A stretch of DNA of 64,000 bases from Onchocerca volvulus (Eukaryota > Nematoda > Chromadorea > Rhabditida > Onchocercidae), in assembly GCA_000499405.2 (NCBI GenBank), contig HG738138.1, positions 18,515,753 through 18,579,752 of the forward strand, read 5' to 3'. Shown here piece after piece: positions 12,901-22,936 of the stretch (its first letter is position 1; each line of letters begins with the position of its first letter). A program made the translations under genes and the position numbers. The notes under the pieces were generated by a model. That model was not told the origin of the DNA. It did no database searches and saw nothing but the letters and a program-made list of their open reading frames with translations.

Positions 12901-15420
12901 AGACTATGATTTAAAAATATATAAGAGGTGTAAATTACAGTCCGCTAATTCCTTTTCATTTCTTCCTTTAATGTTAATAATTTACAACAATATTAGTAAT
13001 GAAATATCTCTAAAACATATTTAGTGACACCCATGCATCTGACTGTAATTGAATTATGGAATGTCTAGTTAAGAAATAAACCGAATTTTGTAACTGACAA
13101 ACATAACAGAGACACAACGGCTGACATTACGTCTCAACAGAAGTTTGAGATAGAACTTTTCGAAGTCTTTGCACTCATGAGAGCTGATTGGTCAGGAAAA
13201 CTTATTATATACCAAAAAGTACTGAAATGAAAGGTCAAAATCTCGAATTACGTCAAACGATATCGAGTAATGCTGATGAAACATCGACGGTTTATTGAAA
13301 AATGTTTGAAACTCAAACATGATGTTTTCTGACGCTGTCTGAAGATTCTGGGATATTTATAATATCAGGACTCAAAAGTCGCCCAGACATTATGACTTCC
13401 AATTTGGAGTTTGATGAACAAAATTTATTTTCACTGAGTTAAATAAACGGTAAGATTAGAGGCAGCTCAACAGCAACTATGATACCAAAAAATAATAACG
13501 ATTTACAATCTTCTAAGCCATTGTAAATCAAATACAAAATGCGTCTTCTATCTTTTAGATATGATTCTAGCATGCATATAACTGAAGATGCAGCAGAGTA
13601 ATACGCGGATCCAGACTTAAGTAAATCGACTATTTCTTTGCCGCCATTGCGAGTGCGTTTAACTATTTCATCAACTTTTTCCTGTGTAATGAGGCCCATA
13701 TCGATAATTTGGGTAAGAGGAAATTAACTTTACTTTGCTTTTATGTGCTATTGTAAGTGGATCAATATATTTACCGTTGTATATGATCTCGTAATGTAAA
13801 TGTGGCCCTGTTGAAACACCAGTGCTACCAACATAAGCAATGACCTGCCCTTGCTTTACTTTAGAGCCTAATTTTATATCGCAGCTAAATTTACTTATGT
13901 GAGCATAGCAGGTTGAATACCTATTTTTATGTTTTATTTTGATATATTTACCATACTCTCCATTATTTCCTATATATTCTATTACACCATCTGCAGCGGC
14001 ATCAACCTTAACTTTACACGCCTTAGCGATAATATAGTGCCCATACTCATGCACAAATATTATAATAGAGATAATTAAGGAAAATGACACAAAATAATAT
14101 ATTCCATCACTAAATTGATGAATAAGATTAGAAACTAACTCCACTTGTATCTCAGATCTTGAACAAAACATTAAGTATATTAAAACGTGCTCGCTTGACA
14201 AGCATTTAATTTTACCTTTAAATCAAGGAAAATTTAATACCAACACATACAACCTAATAATGCATTAAAAGCTACAAACCACTAATTTATCAGCAACAAG
14301 TGCTAACTCCACGTAACGCCAACGTCCATCCAAAAACTGTGCATAATATTCAGCTATATGAGATCCACCAATAGATCGTTTACTTCTTAGTCCCCAATCT
14401 GAGAAAACTTTTTTCTTGTTTCATTTTAAAAATTATAAATAAATGAAGTGCAAAATCATACTTGGAATGCCTACCACAGGAATGATCAGATAATGGAACG
14501 AAATGGAATGATGCATTTGATTTCGATTCAAACACAAATCGCCGACCATTTATCGTAAATAATCCTCTGAAGATTCGATTTATTTACTCACAAAGGAAGT
14601 TCGTTTCATCCATTCCAAAAGCCAAATAGTTTTTTAAGTCACAAAAGACGCAAGCGCGATTCATTCCAATAAAGGCTAAACGGTATTCTGCATACATAAG
14701 TCATAATGTCTATTCTATTAACTTATCCATATTATTACTGGTTTTCGTTCAACCTACAACAGCAATATTTCCGAAAAGCTTGTAGCCACTGAGATGTCTC
14801 GTAAGTAGATACAATTAAAATTCAAAAAATAGGAAGAATTTAATATATATTTAAAAAATGTCTGCCATTTAAAAAAATAAAAACTTGCCCAAAAAGTGAC
14901 ATCGAACAAGTGCTCATGGCACTGTATTCACCAGTGCTGCTTATACCCTCGAAATGACATGGTATATCAATCTAAAAAGAAACAGTCAGTACAAGAAATG
15001 CCTTTTGTTTTCATAGTACAATTTTTAAATTCAAAGATTTGATCAGAAAGATTTAATTCAGGATAATCAGCTTAAAACATAAGTTCGCAGCGTGAGCAAT
15101 TTATAAAATATCACAAAAAGAATAACATTAGCAATATAAGTGCTAATTTGTTATTTTGTTGTATTTGCTAAGCATTAAAAAAAAATTTCATTCAAAAATG
15201 GAAAAAAATGAACCCTGTTAGAAGTTTTCGATAACTCTCGGTTCGGTTGGAAAATAAAGTTTCGACTTTCTCGAACATCATTCTGGAACAGGAGTTCGAA
15301 TTTAGGTTGAATTGTCTGACTAATGGATATAAGCTGATTAGCATTCAGTTCCTGACCATCGTAGAAAATATGTACTGGACAATAAATATCATGATGCATT
15401 GCCCAAGTTCCGTTGATTTG
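6937..15420 (-). CDS. adm-2: Transmembrane ADAM metalloprotease-disintegrin, ADM-2/meltrin-like (15 exons, 5' end missing)
   Basis: Probable membrane sheddase. Minus-strand exons: 15420-15214, 14971-14901, 14566-14475, 14398-14280, 12833-12762, 12572-12406, 11790-11569, 10651-10483, 10112-9879, 9667-9495, 9155-8945, 8816-8509, 8282-8003, 7726-7535, 7062-6937. All phases agree, giving 880 residues without a start codon. In order: a prodomain ending in a furin-type site (RSKR, about 128-131); a reprolysin domain with an intact zinc site [12 protein letters not shown] (from about 286) and a CIM Met-turn; a disintegrin domain (CDLPEYC loop, no RGD); a cysteine-rich domain; an EGF-like module (about 599-627); one membrane helix (about 648-671); and a proline-rich tail with APPPPRP and APPPPPH, likely SH3 ligands. 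Among C. elegans ADAMs this fits ADM-2, because UNC-71 lacks the active site and SUP-17 and ADM-4 have other layouts. The signal-peptide exon was not found. One intron hosts Wolbachia DNA and another a solo LTR. Confidence 0.9.
10847..11320 (+). mobile_element. Solo LTR (or LTR plus short leader) in an ADAM intron
   Basis: A roughly 474-bp block runs from TGTCGG to CTAACA, so it has the TG...CA ends of an LTR. It contains a TATA box (ATATATAAG at 11039) about 260 bases before a polyadenylation signal (AATAAA at 11300), the order expected of U3-R-U5 on the plus strand. Its base composition is less AT-rich than the surrounding intron, which lies between the metalloprotease and disintegrin exons of the ADAM gene and runs antisense to it. 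I do not see a clean target-site duplication at these exact ends, so the borders may be off by some bases or a piece of leader may follow. The family is probably BEL/Pao or Gypsy; no coding part is attached. Confidence 0.55.
13535..13723 (-). pseudogene. mdh: Wolbachia malate dehydrogenase (mdh) C-terminal fragment
   Basis: The minus-strand frame reads [40 protein letters not shown] and [20 protein letters not shown], the C-terminal third of an alphaproteobacterial malate dehydrogenase (R-T-R-x-G-G-x-E-I and G-S-A-Y-Y blocks). Where homologues have YYAPAAS this copy has YYSAAS, consistent with an in-frame loss of one codon. After RRRIL the similarity fades, although the frame stays open to 13439, so the real breakpoint lies between 13535 and 13439. 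Without its NAD-binding N-terminal domain the piece cannot be active. Confidence 0.8.
13724..14003 (-). pseudogene. Wolbachia M23 (LytM) peptidoglycan endopeptidase fragment
   Basis: The minus-strand frame begins [20 protein letters not shown], the inner part of an M23 domain. It continues through YAHISKF, the [19 protein letters not shown] hairpin and the zinc and catalytic-site motif GPHLHYEI, and ends near [14 protein letters not shown]23 peptidases cut peptidoglycan cross-bridges; in Wolbachia such genes act in envelope remodelling. The N-terminal half of the domain, including the first zinc ligands (the H-x3-D part), is missing because rseP sequence precedes it. At about 13724 it gives way to mdh sequence in another frame. 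The frame is still open over about 93 codons, suggesting a fairly recent insertion or little decay. Confidence 0.8.
14004..14150 (-). pseudogene. rseP: Wolbachia rseP (M50 site-2 metalloprotease) N-terminal fragment
   Basis: The minus-strand frame reads [17 protein letters not shown], then a hydrophobic helix leading into [23 protein letters not shown] is the first zinc motif of the M50 intramembrane protease RseP, placed as expected in the first membrane helix, with the usual V-K-V following. The match ends abruptly at about 14004, where the sequence changes to M23 peptidase without a frame break. About 45 of the usual roughly 350-plus residues remain, with no PDZ domain and no second half of the active site. 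The upstream boundary is uncertain because the open frame continues to 14201. It cannot be functional. Confidence 0.75.
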
Positions 15421-15673
15421 CTGAAATTTGGAGAATATAGAAAATATAATTTGCAATAAAAAATTGATGGTGATATGTTACAATGGTCATAAGCATTCTT
15501 TTCACAATAATACTATTAATACACAAAAAATACTCAACAGATTCCTAAACAGTAATTATCTACAATGAATTTTAACCTTCCAAATTGTAGTACGATTAAC
15601 TAATATCAAGCGGTATTCGCTATAGGCGATCGATTTTTTTAATGAATAACACATTTATAACAAACTCAAACAT

Positions 15674-15704
<31 letters not shown>

Positions 15705-17290
15705 GAAAACATGGAAAAGCAGAGATTACAGAAATTCATGATTAAAATGAGGTCTAAGAAAAATATTCTTGTGATAAAGCAAGTTTGGCTTAATCAAATT
15801 TAAACTAGTATATAAACAAATAATCACTATGAAGCACTTGAAGAATATCGAAAAAAAAAATTATCGTTTATTTGGTGAAAAATTTCCTATAATCAGGAAT
15901 ACGATATTCATCTTTCTTTGTCAAGTTTAAATGTTTATTTTCTCCAAGTAATATTTAATTTTATTCATGTTACTAGTGTTTCAAAACAATACTTTTTCAA
16001 AATAATAGATAAACCCACAAATTCAACCGAATGTGGAGTGACTGGTGAAAGAAAGTATCATTTTCGATATTTGTAGTTTTTTGTCGTTAGCCAAGATATG
16101 AATCTCTCCGCGAAATCTTAGAAAATGCATAAATATTTCACGAAATCTTGTCATCCTAAAAAAAAAAAAAAAAAAAAAAAAAAAATGTACAACTGAGTGA
16201 ATTTTGAAAAAAAAGTGAGTCCCACTTAGTGGGCGATCCTTAAAATGGGGAAGAAATTGTTTCGCCAATGATGTGGAATCACAAAACCAGCTCTTCAAAT
16301 CTCTTGTTTCATAAGTATTATCATCTATTATCATTGCACAATTTTGCGAACAAACAGATATGAAAGTTAACGAAACTGTTTAACAGAAATCCCAATCATT
16401 ACCGATTAACCCAGATAATAATAGTCAACTGAAATGGGGAAGAATTGTTTTTCTAAACTTGACATTGAATAAACTGAATCAGTAAAGAATAAAGCTTCTA
16501 TTGTATCATACCTCCTAATTTTTCCGAAAATATTTTCTTTTTTTTTTTCCTAATCTTTTTCCAATGATTCGAAAAGCGTTCTCTTCGAAGGTAGCAAGTT
16601 CGGAACTGATCCATGAAAATCGAAAATTGGAAAAGGAAGGAATAAAATTTGCTTCGCAGTGAATGGATAAAATGAACAATTTTTGGAATTTATCCAAATT
16701 ACTTTGTTCAGAGTGAAATAATGCAAAAATATCGGCAATTTAAGAGTTGAATGCGAGAGAGAAAATAGAATTTTCGGGAGATTACTCGTAATAATAACCG
16801 AATCATTTGTTTTGGTAAGCTTTAAATAAAAGAATAAAAAGAATAACGTGAAATGGCTAAAAGAAAAAAAAAACTACTTAGGAATGATAAATTTACAAAA
16901 AGAAAGAATCTGCCTGCGGGATGGGAACATCGAACATAAACAGAACTCTCCCTGACTAACTTTTCTTGGAATATCATTGCCTTTTTTTTCGTTCTAGTCA
17001 AAAGCAGTGAAGAATCAAAAGATGCATGGTACAGCTATCGAGCATCACTGATATCATCAAGTCAAACTTTTTACAATATTATAATGATATCGAATTTTAC
17101 ATTTGACCAGAAAATGACTACAACCGGTGAAATGACTAATAAATATTACTAACTGAGAATGTTCAGGGAAAAATGAGCTCTAATCTGCAAAATTATAAAA
17201 CTTCAAATGACAGATGACTCAGCGAATAAACCAACAGAGAAGCGAAGAACGAATTCTTACATCACCACGCCAACTTCTTAAAAAGGTAAC
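15421..17290. other. Unassigned interval expected to hold the 5' exon(s) of the ADAM gene
   Basis: The first ADAM exon I can place (15420-15214) starts with a phase-0 acceptor and lacks a signal peptide, so at least one coding exon should lie upstream. Minus-strand open frames at 16023-16334 and 16515-16738 do not join with the right phase or look like signal peptides. The sequence is AT-rich with A runs at about 15677 and 16159. Confidence 0.3.
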
Positions 17291-17915
17291 CAAACTTGAA
17301 CTGGCGGCCTTCTGATATATGTGCTGAGAACACTTTGAAACCGGTATTTCTCTCCGTTTAAAGTATGATTGATGCGTGCGCGTAGTCCATTTGTGTCATT
17401 GAGCAGGTATAGACGTAGTCGGTAGACGGTCGTAAAATTGAAAATGGAATGACTCATTAAAGTCAAAGAGCATCCAGTGACAATGATACATCTGTACATT
17501 TAATCAATTACATGATATATTTATTATAATTTATTTAGAATTGAAAATTTCCATTGCAATGCAAGTGCAAGTGTCCTTATTGTTTGGTAAATAACTGAAA
17601 GCATAAATATAAGAATGCGAAAAATATCTCAATTTTTAACTAGAACCAAATGCGAACGTCAAAACAACATAGATTTCGATGAGTTATGAACAAAATGAAT
17701 GAATAAAATATCATATTTGATTCTAAATTGTAGTCAAATTATTTCTTAAATTTACTCTGAAGTTGTTTATATGGAGGAGTGATAAATCAAATCCAAATAT
17801 ATAACTTCGCTACGAATTAGATAGCAAAATGAATACCTACTGACTTCCCAATTAATCGCATCTTCATTGAGCCATGTAGGACGGAAGATAGGAAGATATG
17901 TTTCAAATTCCGCAA
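17291..17915 (-). CDS. Two compatible exons of an unidentified gene, or possible far-upstream ADAM exons
   Basis: I do not recognise this protein. Two minus-strand open stretches join in phase: 17915-17837 (acceptor TTTAATAG, donor AG/GTATTC) into 17491-17291 (acceptor TGTACAG, donor TG/GTTACC). The joint product contains FETYLPIFRPTWLNEDAINW, then a moderately hydrophobic stretch CIIVTGCSLTLM, then VYRLRLYLLNDTNGLRARIN and KYRFQSVLSTYIRRPPVQV. The amino-acid mixture and splice agreement look coding rather than random. It ends in phase 2, which does not fit the next ADAM exon directly (phase 0), so either an unseen exon links them or this is a separate gene. An ATG at 17499, just upstream of the second acceptor, could instead start a short secreted product. 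Confidence 0.35.
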
Positions 17916-20696
17916 CTATTAAACATCGGCAAAGTGATTGAAACAAATATTTCAATACGATCAGGTCTTTAATTACAGGTCATTGTTAAAGATTGATTAT
18001 TTGTGACATATAAAGCCATCATCACTGAAATATCAGTTTTTCCACTTTGGTAGCTGTGCGCAACCGCGCTGGTATGAGATGAAAGAGCACCGACAGCCTT
18101 CTTCTCTTTTGCACCAATTAAGACTTGATTCCTTTGAGCTCTTGCTTCACACTATCACTTGATCTTATAATTTATTGCATGTTGTCACATCCTGTATCAC
18201 AATTCCTGCATAATGCATCCTATATTACGACTCTCCAGCCTATAGCAAGTGCTTTTTTCGGACGGTTGTTTACATACAAAATTTTAAATCACCATATCGT
18301 AGAAAACGACGAATAACGTTTGAATATCAGCATATGTTGCATCAAAACTGGATTTATTTACACAGAGACAGTACTGGGAATCTGCAATAACCGGATGGAC
18401 AATATCCAAATAAACGGATTTGCACAAGCATGAATCATAATGGTAAAATTTTCTCACATAATTTTCGTCACTGCACTTTTTTTAGGTATTTCCCAAATTT
18501 GCAATCTTGGACATAAGGCTTGTGTTAATGCTCAAACTAAGCGGTCAAATAATTAAGTGGTTTTTAATTTAATTTGGCAGGTAAGAAATTTATATCAATT
18601 TCTTTTCATTCCTTATCCATAGAAACAAAAAGAAAAGTTTACTTTCATAATTGGATGGAAAGTAGAACGAATGAAATTTAATGAATCAACAATTTAATAA
18701 GTAACAAATTCACTTTAAATGTTGTATGCCCTATTCAATTTTTTTCTTAATAATGACAAAATGATTTCGGAATTTCAAGATGATGTGAAGAGATCAATGA
18801 TGCAATAATCTTTAAAACTAAAATAAATAATCACTCATGGCAAACATATAATGAAACTTTTGGCAACTATGATATTTTTACCGTTGGCTCACTTCGAATA
18901 TTCCTGGTCTTTTACAATCGGATTTATTAGAACGAATTATCCAGGCTGCTTTGCTCACTTTTAGATTAATTTCCGAAAAGGTATACTGTGAATTGCTGAA
19001 ATGAATTTGAAAATTTCTGCGATAAATTTGAAGATTTGAGACAAGTTTTTAATTCATCACAATTTTGTAAGCCCAAACAATATATGCAAAATTCATATAC
19101 TTTGAATGAAAGAGATTATTTAAGATTTTATCGAAAATGGAAGTTCCACGAATAGATATTCTACCAGCAGCTGTTCGTTACAATATAAAATTAGATGATA
19201 AAGTTATCGATTCGATGCAGTCAATGCTTGATGTATATTAGAACCATTTGTTATCTTAGGCTCGGTATAATCTCAGATTTTCTAAAATATTTTTATTTAC
19301 AAGTCTTAGACACTTGTCCCATATGTAAGACGACATCATCAACAGCAATACGTAACAAATAGCGTATCAGTTCTATCAGTAGAAATCTTATAATCACTGT
19401 TATGAATGATTTAAATAAACTGATCGATCATCTGCAAGCTAGTCAGCCCATATTGCATAGAAGATTCTTTCATATATTGTTCGCTTTAGTAAATGATTAG
19501 CGATGTGCTGGCATAACATGTACAGTCTTGTTAAATATATTAAATAAAATATAATCCGCTATGTTTAACAGATTTTAATAAACTTAATTAGATTTTAAAA
19601 ATTTATAAAATCACAAACATTGATGAAAAATATGATAGGAATGGATATACATACAAAATTAACACTGATTCAGCGTTACAGTACAATTCCCCTGCAAAGC
19701 ATATAAAGAAAACGTAACTGAATCACTAATTTTTCTAAAATTTAGTTTTAACGGGTGCAAACAGTTCACCAATACAAATTTTCGACAATGAATATTGTTA
19801 ACAACATGTATGAATTGCAATTCACGCCGACTTTATTCTTGAACCGTAAGTTTATGTCTTCATATAAAATGTCCATTCATTTCAAAAATAAAATATCATC
19901 AAGGAATGGAATAATATAAAAAAGACCAAGCATCTAAGCAATATCTCTAGCTAAATCTTTCGATAAGAGTTCATTAAAATTTGTAAATTAATATTAATAA
20001 AACTATTCTACTTTATTCTCAAATTTATTTTTGTTTCAAATCGATCTTACGCTTACTTCCTTTCCTAAAACATCCCATTTTATTCGGATTTCTTTTCTTC
20101 TGCCTATCTCATCTATGCTGCATTTTCCAAATTTTCAGGTTTAAAGTTTCATAAAAATGATATAATTCTTCCTAATTTCAATCTGCTTGATGGTAGAAGT
20201 AAAAGAAAGTGCTCTATCGTCGCATAAATCGCTGCTTATATTCGCTCAACCGGATACCCTTCCATCATGCAGTAATTATGTCATCCTATCTCGGAATGGT
20301 ACTTATACCCATGTATTAGCTATATACCACAAAATTACCGCGATTTTGCCGAATAATCATTTAAGATGGATTAAATGCACTTGAAAAATTTTGTGGCCAA
20401 AAACTATTGATATATTAAATCATTTCATAATGAATTTCAAATTTCCTGAAAAATTTTTCGAGTATGTTTAGAAATGAAAAAAAAAAAAAAAAAAAGGAAA
20501 ATTGTGAAGATATAAACTAAAATGGGATGCGAAATATAATCTAAAGGCATGAAATAATTTAATTTTGCTTTTCTTCACCCTATAAAGACCTAAAGTTGGG
20601 TTATGCTGATGAAAAAAGGTTATATTTTCCACTAATTTAGTTAAGGAAATGTAGTTTCTTTTTAAAAAATAAACGGATTTTCTTATTCAACAATTG
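17916..20696. other. Intergenic with scattered short coding-like stretches
   Basis: Plus-strand pieces near 18885-18995, 19139-19240 and 19310-19500 are open and have a mixed residue content, but are separated by stops and frame changes. I found no splice model joining them and no family match. A run of about 19 A's lies near 20478. Nothing else is supported. Confidence 0.35.
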
Positions 20697-21302
20697 TTAT
20701 TTATTGGTGTATGATGGATAGATAATATTTCCATAACATTTAGCGTCACTATCGTCATTTTCATCATTTCTGATGTCCGCAGTTTTCAAGCATACTTGTT
20801 GGAAATAACTTCCAATGCAGGCGGCAATTACACCGGTAAAAAATGCTAGTGATAGAACCAAGCCAAGAACTCCTGTAAATTATTGAGACGCTAATATCAT
20901 CATACTTCTGCTTTAATTATATATGCAAATTTATCAAGATTTGTGCCAAATTAGATAAAAAAACCATCTGTTCAGACAGATCAAATATACTGATGAAATT
21001 GAACCCAACCCACTATAATTGAATTGATCAACTATCCCAATCACATAATTTACAGGTTTGTAAATAATAGAATTAAATTTCCTTGCAATGTGTGGCAAAG
21101 TGATTCCTAATGCTCTGCACTGCTGATTCTCAAAACAGTCACTATTTTGTTATTTCGAAAAAATATTGCTTCGAATCATCAAATTATTTGTGTAAAACTT
21201 AGCCACATATTTCTTTAAATGAAATTAATTTCTAGACGAATGGTTAGATATTCGCGGCATTTGTTATAGAATTATCGAATCATCGATTTTTAACAAATTT
21301 CA

Positions 21303-21380
<78 letters not shown>

Positions 21381-22936
21381 TTTAAAGCATAGATAAGACT
21401 TATATTAACTGTTTAAACTAGATAAGTTTTTCCCAACTTTTTAAATAGAAGTATCATAAACCAACCTGTCGTACTTTTCTGAGTTGGCAGAATCATCTCG
21501 TATTCTTCCAGTACTGGGCAATTCAATCGTATGCTTAAGCAATTCGAATCATGACAACGTTGTCTGTCCATCTTCCAGATTATCATGCAGTCGTGCTAGA
21601 AATTCAATAAAATATAAAAGCAAGCTAAGTTTTATAATTTAAGGAGATTTTTTGCCATCTGCTTTTTGAATGAAAGAAAATTCAAGTCCAAAATTTTCGA
21701 TATCTTCAAAGTAATTGTTTAGAAATTAGGTCAAAATTACAAATAATTTCAATAATTTTGGTCCAAGAATGTCTTTGTTTTCAAAAACTTAATCCTATTC
21801 AACCAACCAATTTCTCATTCTTATGAACAGTACATGCGATAGACGATTCGCTAACTGTTGCTATCCCAACTATATTACATGCTGCATCAATAGGCATGCA
21901 AGATTTCCAGCTATCTCTATTACTGTTTCCATCTATCCCTGAGGTTTTGCTGTTGTTAAAGAAATAGCAAGTTCGTAAACTATCTGAAATTTATCTGATC
22001 TTATCAAATTTCTACATAAATTATTCCATTCTTTTAAACATTTCTGATTTTTGAGCACATTAAAAGGAGTTTGAAAAATTATAGATGTAAACTGATCTGA
22101 TGCAGAAAGTGGCTGATGCGGAGGATGAGGCAGTGTCTTTTCAGGGATAATATTCTGTTCTTGTTCTACTACATCGTTATCATTGATAATATCACTATTC
22201 ATTTTTACAACAGGGCATGATACCGTTACCGAATGACAATCCCCCTCCTCCGAACATTTTTCCTTCATTAGCGGAACATTCCCGGTCACAGTGCATGAGA
22301 CCTGTAGTAATTCTGATTAAATTCATTATTTGACTAATTTTTTACACTTCATCATGTTTATTTCCATATTTTTTGTTTTAATGATCTTTATTTCTTTATA
22401 AACCATTCATTATCTCTCTTTTCTAATTAGCTTGAATTTGTCCTGTTTTTGCGTACTTAATCCTTACTCAAACTAGTTTTAATCTCTTGTTTTTGATTCT
22501 GATTCATTTCTTATCGGAAGCTTGGAGATGATGTTTTAACAGAAGGACACTTCTTAGCCTCTGGATTGTTAATAAAGAAAAAGAAAAAAGGAAAATTTAA
22601 AATTGCAGGACTTTCTGAGCTTTATAAAATTTAAAATTTTTAGAAAGATACAATTTTATTTTCAAAAGTCAAATCAATAACGCAGATTACCAGTGGTGTT
22701 TTGCTTGCTGCGTTTTCATTGTCCATAATACAGATGAGCTCGGTTGAATTAACGACAATTGGATTTCTGAGAAAGCAACGAAAATTTTCAGGAACGCAAT
22801 CATCCAGCTGACCTCGTAGCAAGACTTTGCCATAGTTTCTGCATGTCACCGATAGAATTAAAGGATTCTGACCAGTTGCGAGAGTCACCATTGCTGATAA
22901 AAGGATTCCGAGCAAAAGTTTCGGTAATTTAAGCAT
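20697..22936 (-). CDS. Secreted-type single-pass membrane protein with two six-cysteine repeats (unknown family)
   Basis: Unrecognised, but the model is complete. Exons 22936-22691, 22301-22016, 21938-21808, 21595-21466 and 20872-20697 join in phase to 322 residues. An N-terminal signal peptide (MLKLPKLLLGILLSAMVTLA) is followed by repeat 1 (about 47-113), a Pro/Glu-rich linker (PHPPHQP), repeat 2 (about 191-249), a membrane helix (about 265-287, GVLGLVLSLAFFTGVIAACI) and a short acidic tail (NDENDDSDAK) ending in a tyrosine-containing segment. Each repeat follows C-x-P-x4-C, C-x4-N-E, L-x-x-C, then (K/R)C-x(4,5)-C-x-S-x4-CPV. Both copies are cut by a phase-0 intron at the same point, just after the leucine, and both are followed by a phase-1 intron. 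This implies an exon-set duplication. It is inferred to be a cell-surface protein with disulphide-bonded ectodomains. The exon 2 donor (GTAGAA) is the weakest join. Confidence 0.75.
21306..21378. repeat. Long T/A/T homopolymer inverted repeat
   Basis: A run of about 27 T is followed by about 16 A and about 30 T. The A run can pair with either T run, so a hairpin or slipped structure could form. It lies in the last intron of the six-cysteine membrane protein gene. Run lengths may be unreliable because assemblies often miscall such tracts. Confidence 0.8.

Larger units (their letters stand above)
13439..14201 (-). other. Mosaic Wolbachia-derived nuclear insertion (nuwt) inside an ADAM intron
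   Basis: This block lies in the ADAM intron between exons 14398-14280 and 12833-12762. Its minus strand encodes bacterial protein pieces in long open frames: the start of an RseP/M50 site-2 protease, then an M23 (LytM) peptidase piece in the same frame, then, in another frame, the C-terminal part of a malate dehydrogenase. These are alphaproteobacterial housekeeping or envelope genes with no place in a worm intron, and they look like Wolbachia. Joined fragments from separate symbiont genes are typical of nuwts. The outer borders are approximate (about 13.44 and 14.20 kb). Each piece is entered separately below. Confidence 0.85.

Noticed and set aside
16023..16334. 103-codon minus-strand ORF as an ADAM 5' exon
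   Set aside because: It contains a poly-Phe stretch from a homopolymer, has no signal peptide, and has no phase-compatible donor to the 15420 exon.
20187..20384. 65-codon plus-strand ORF
   Set aside because: The content is mixed enough to consider, but it has no start context, splice partner or recognisable motif.
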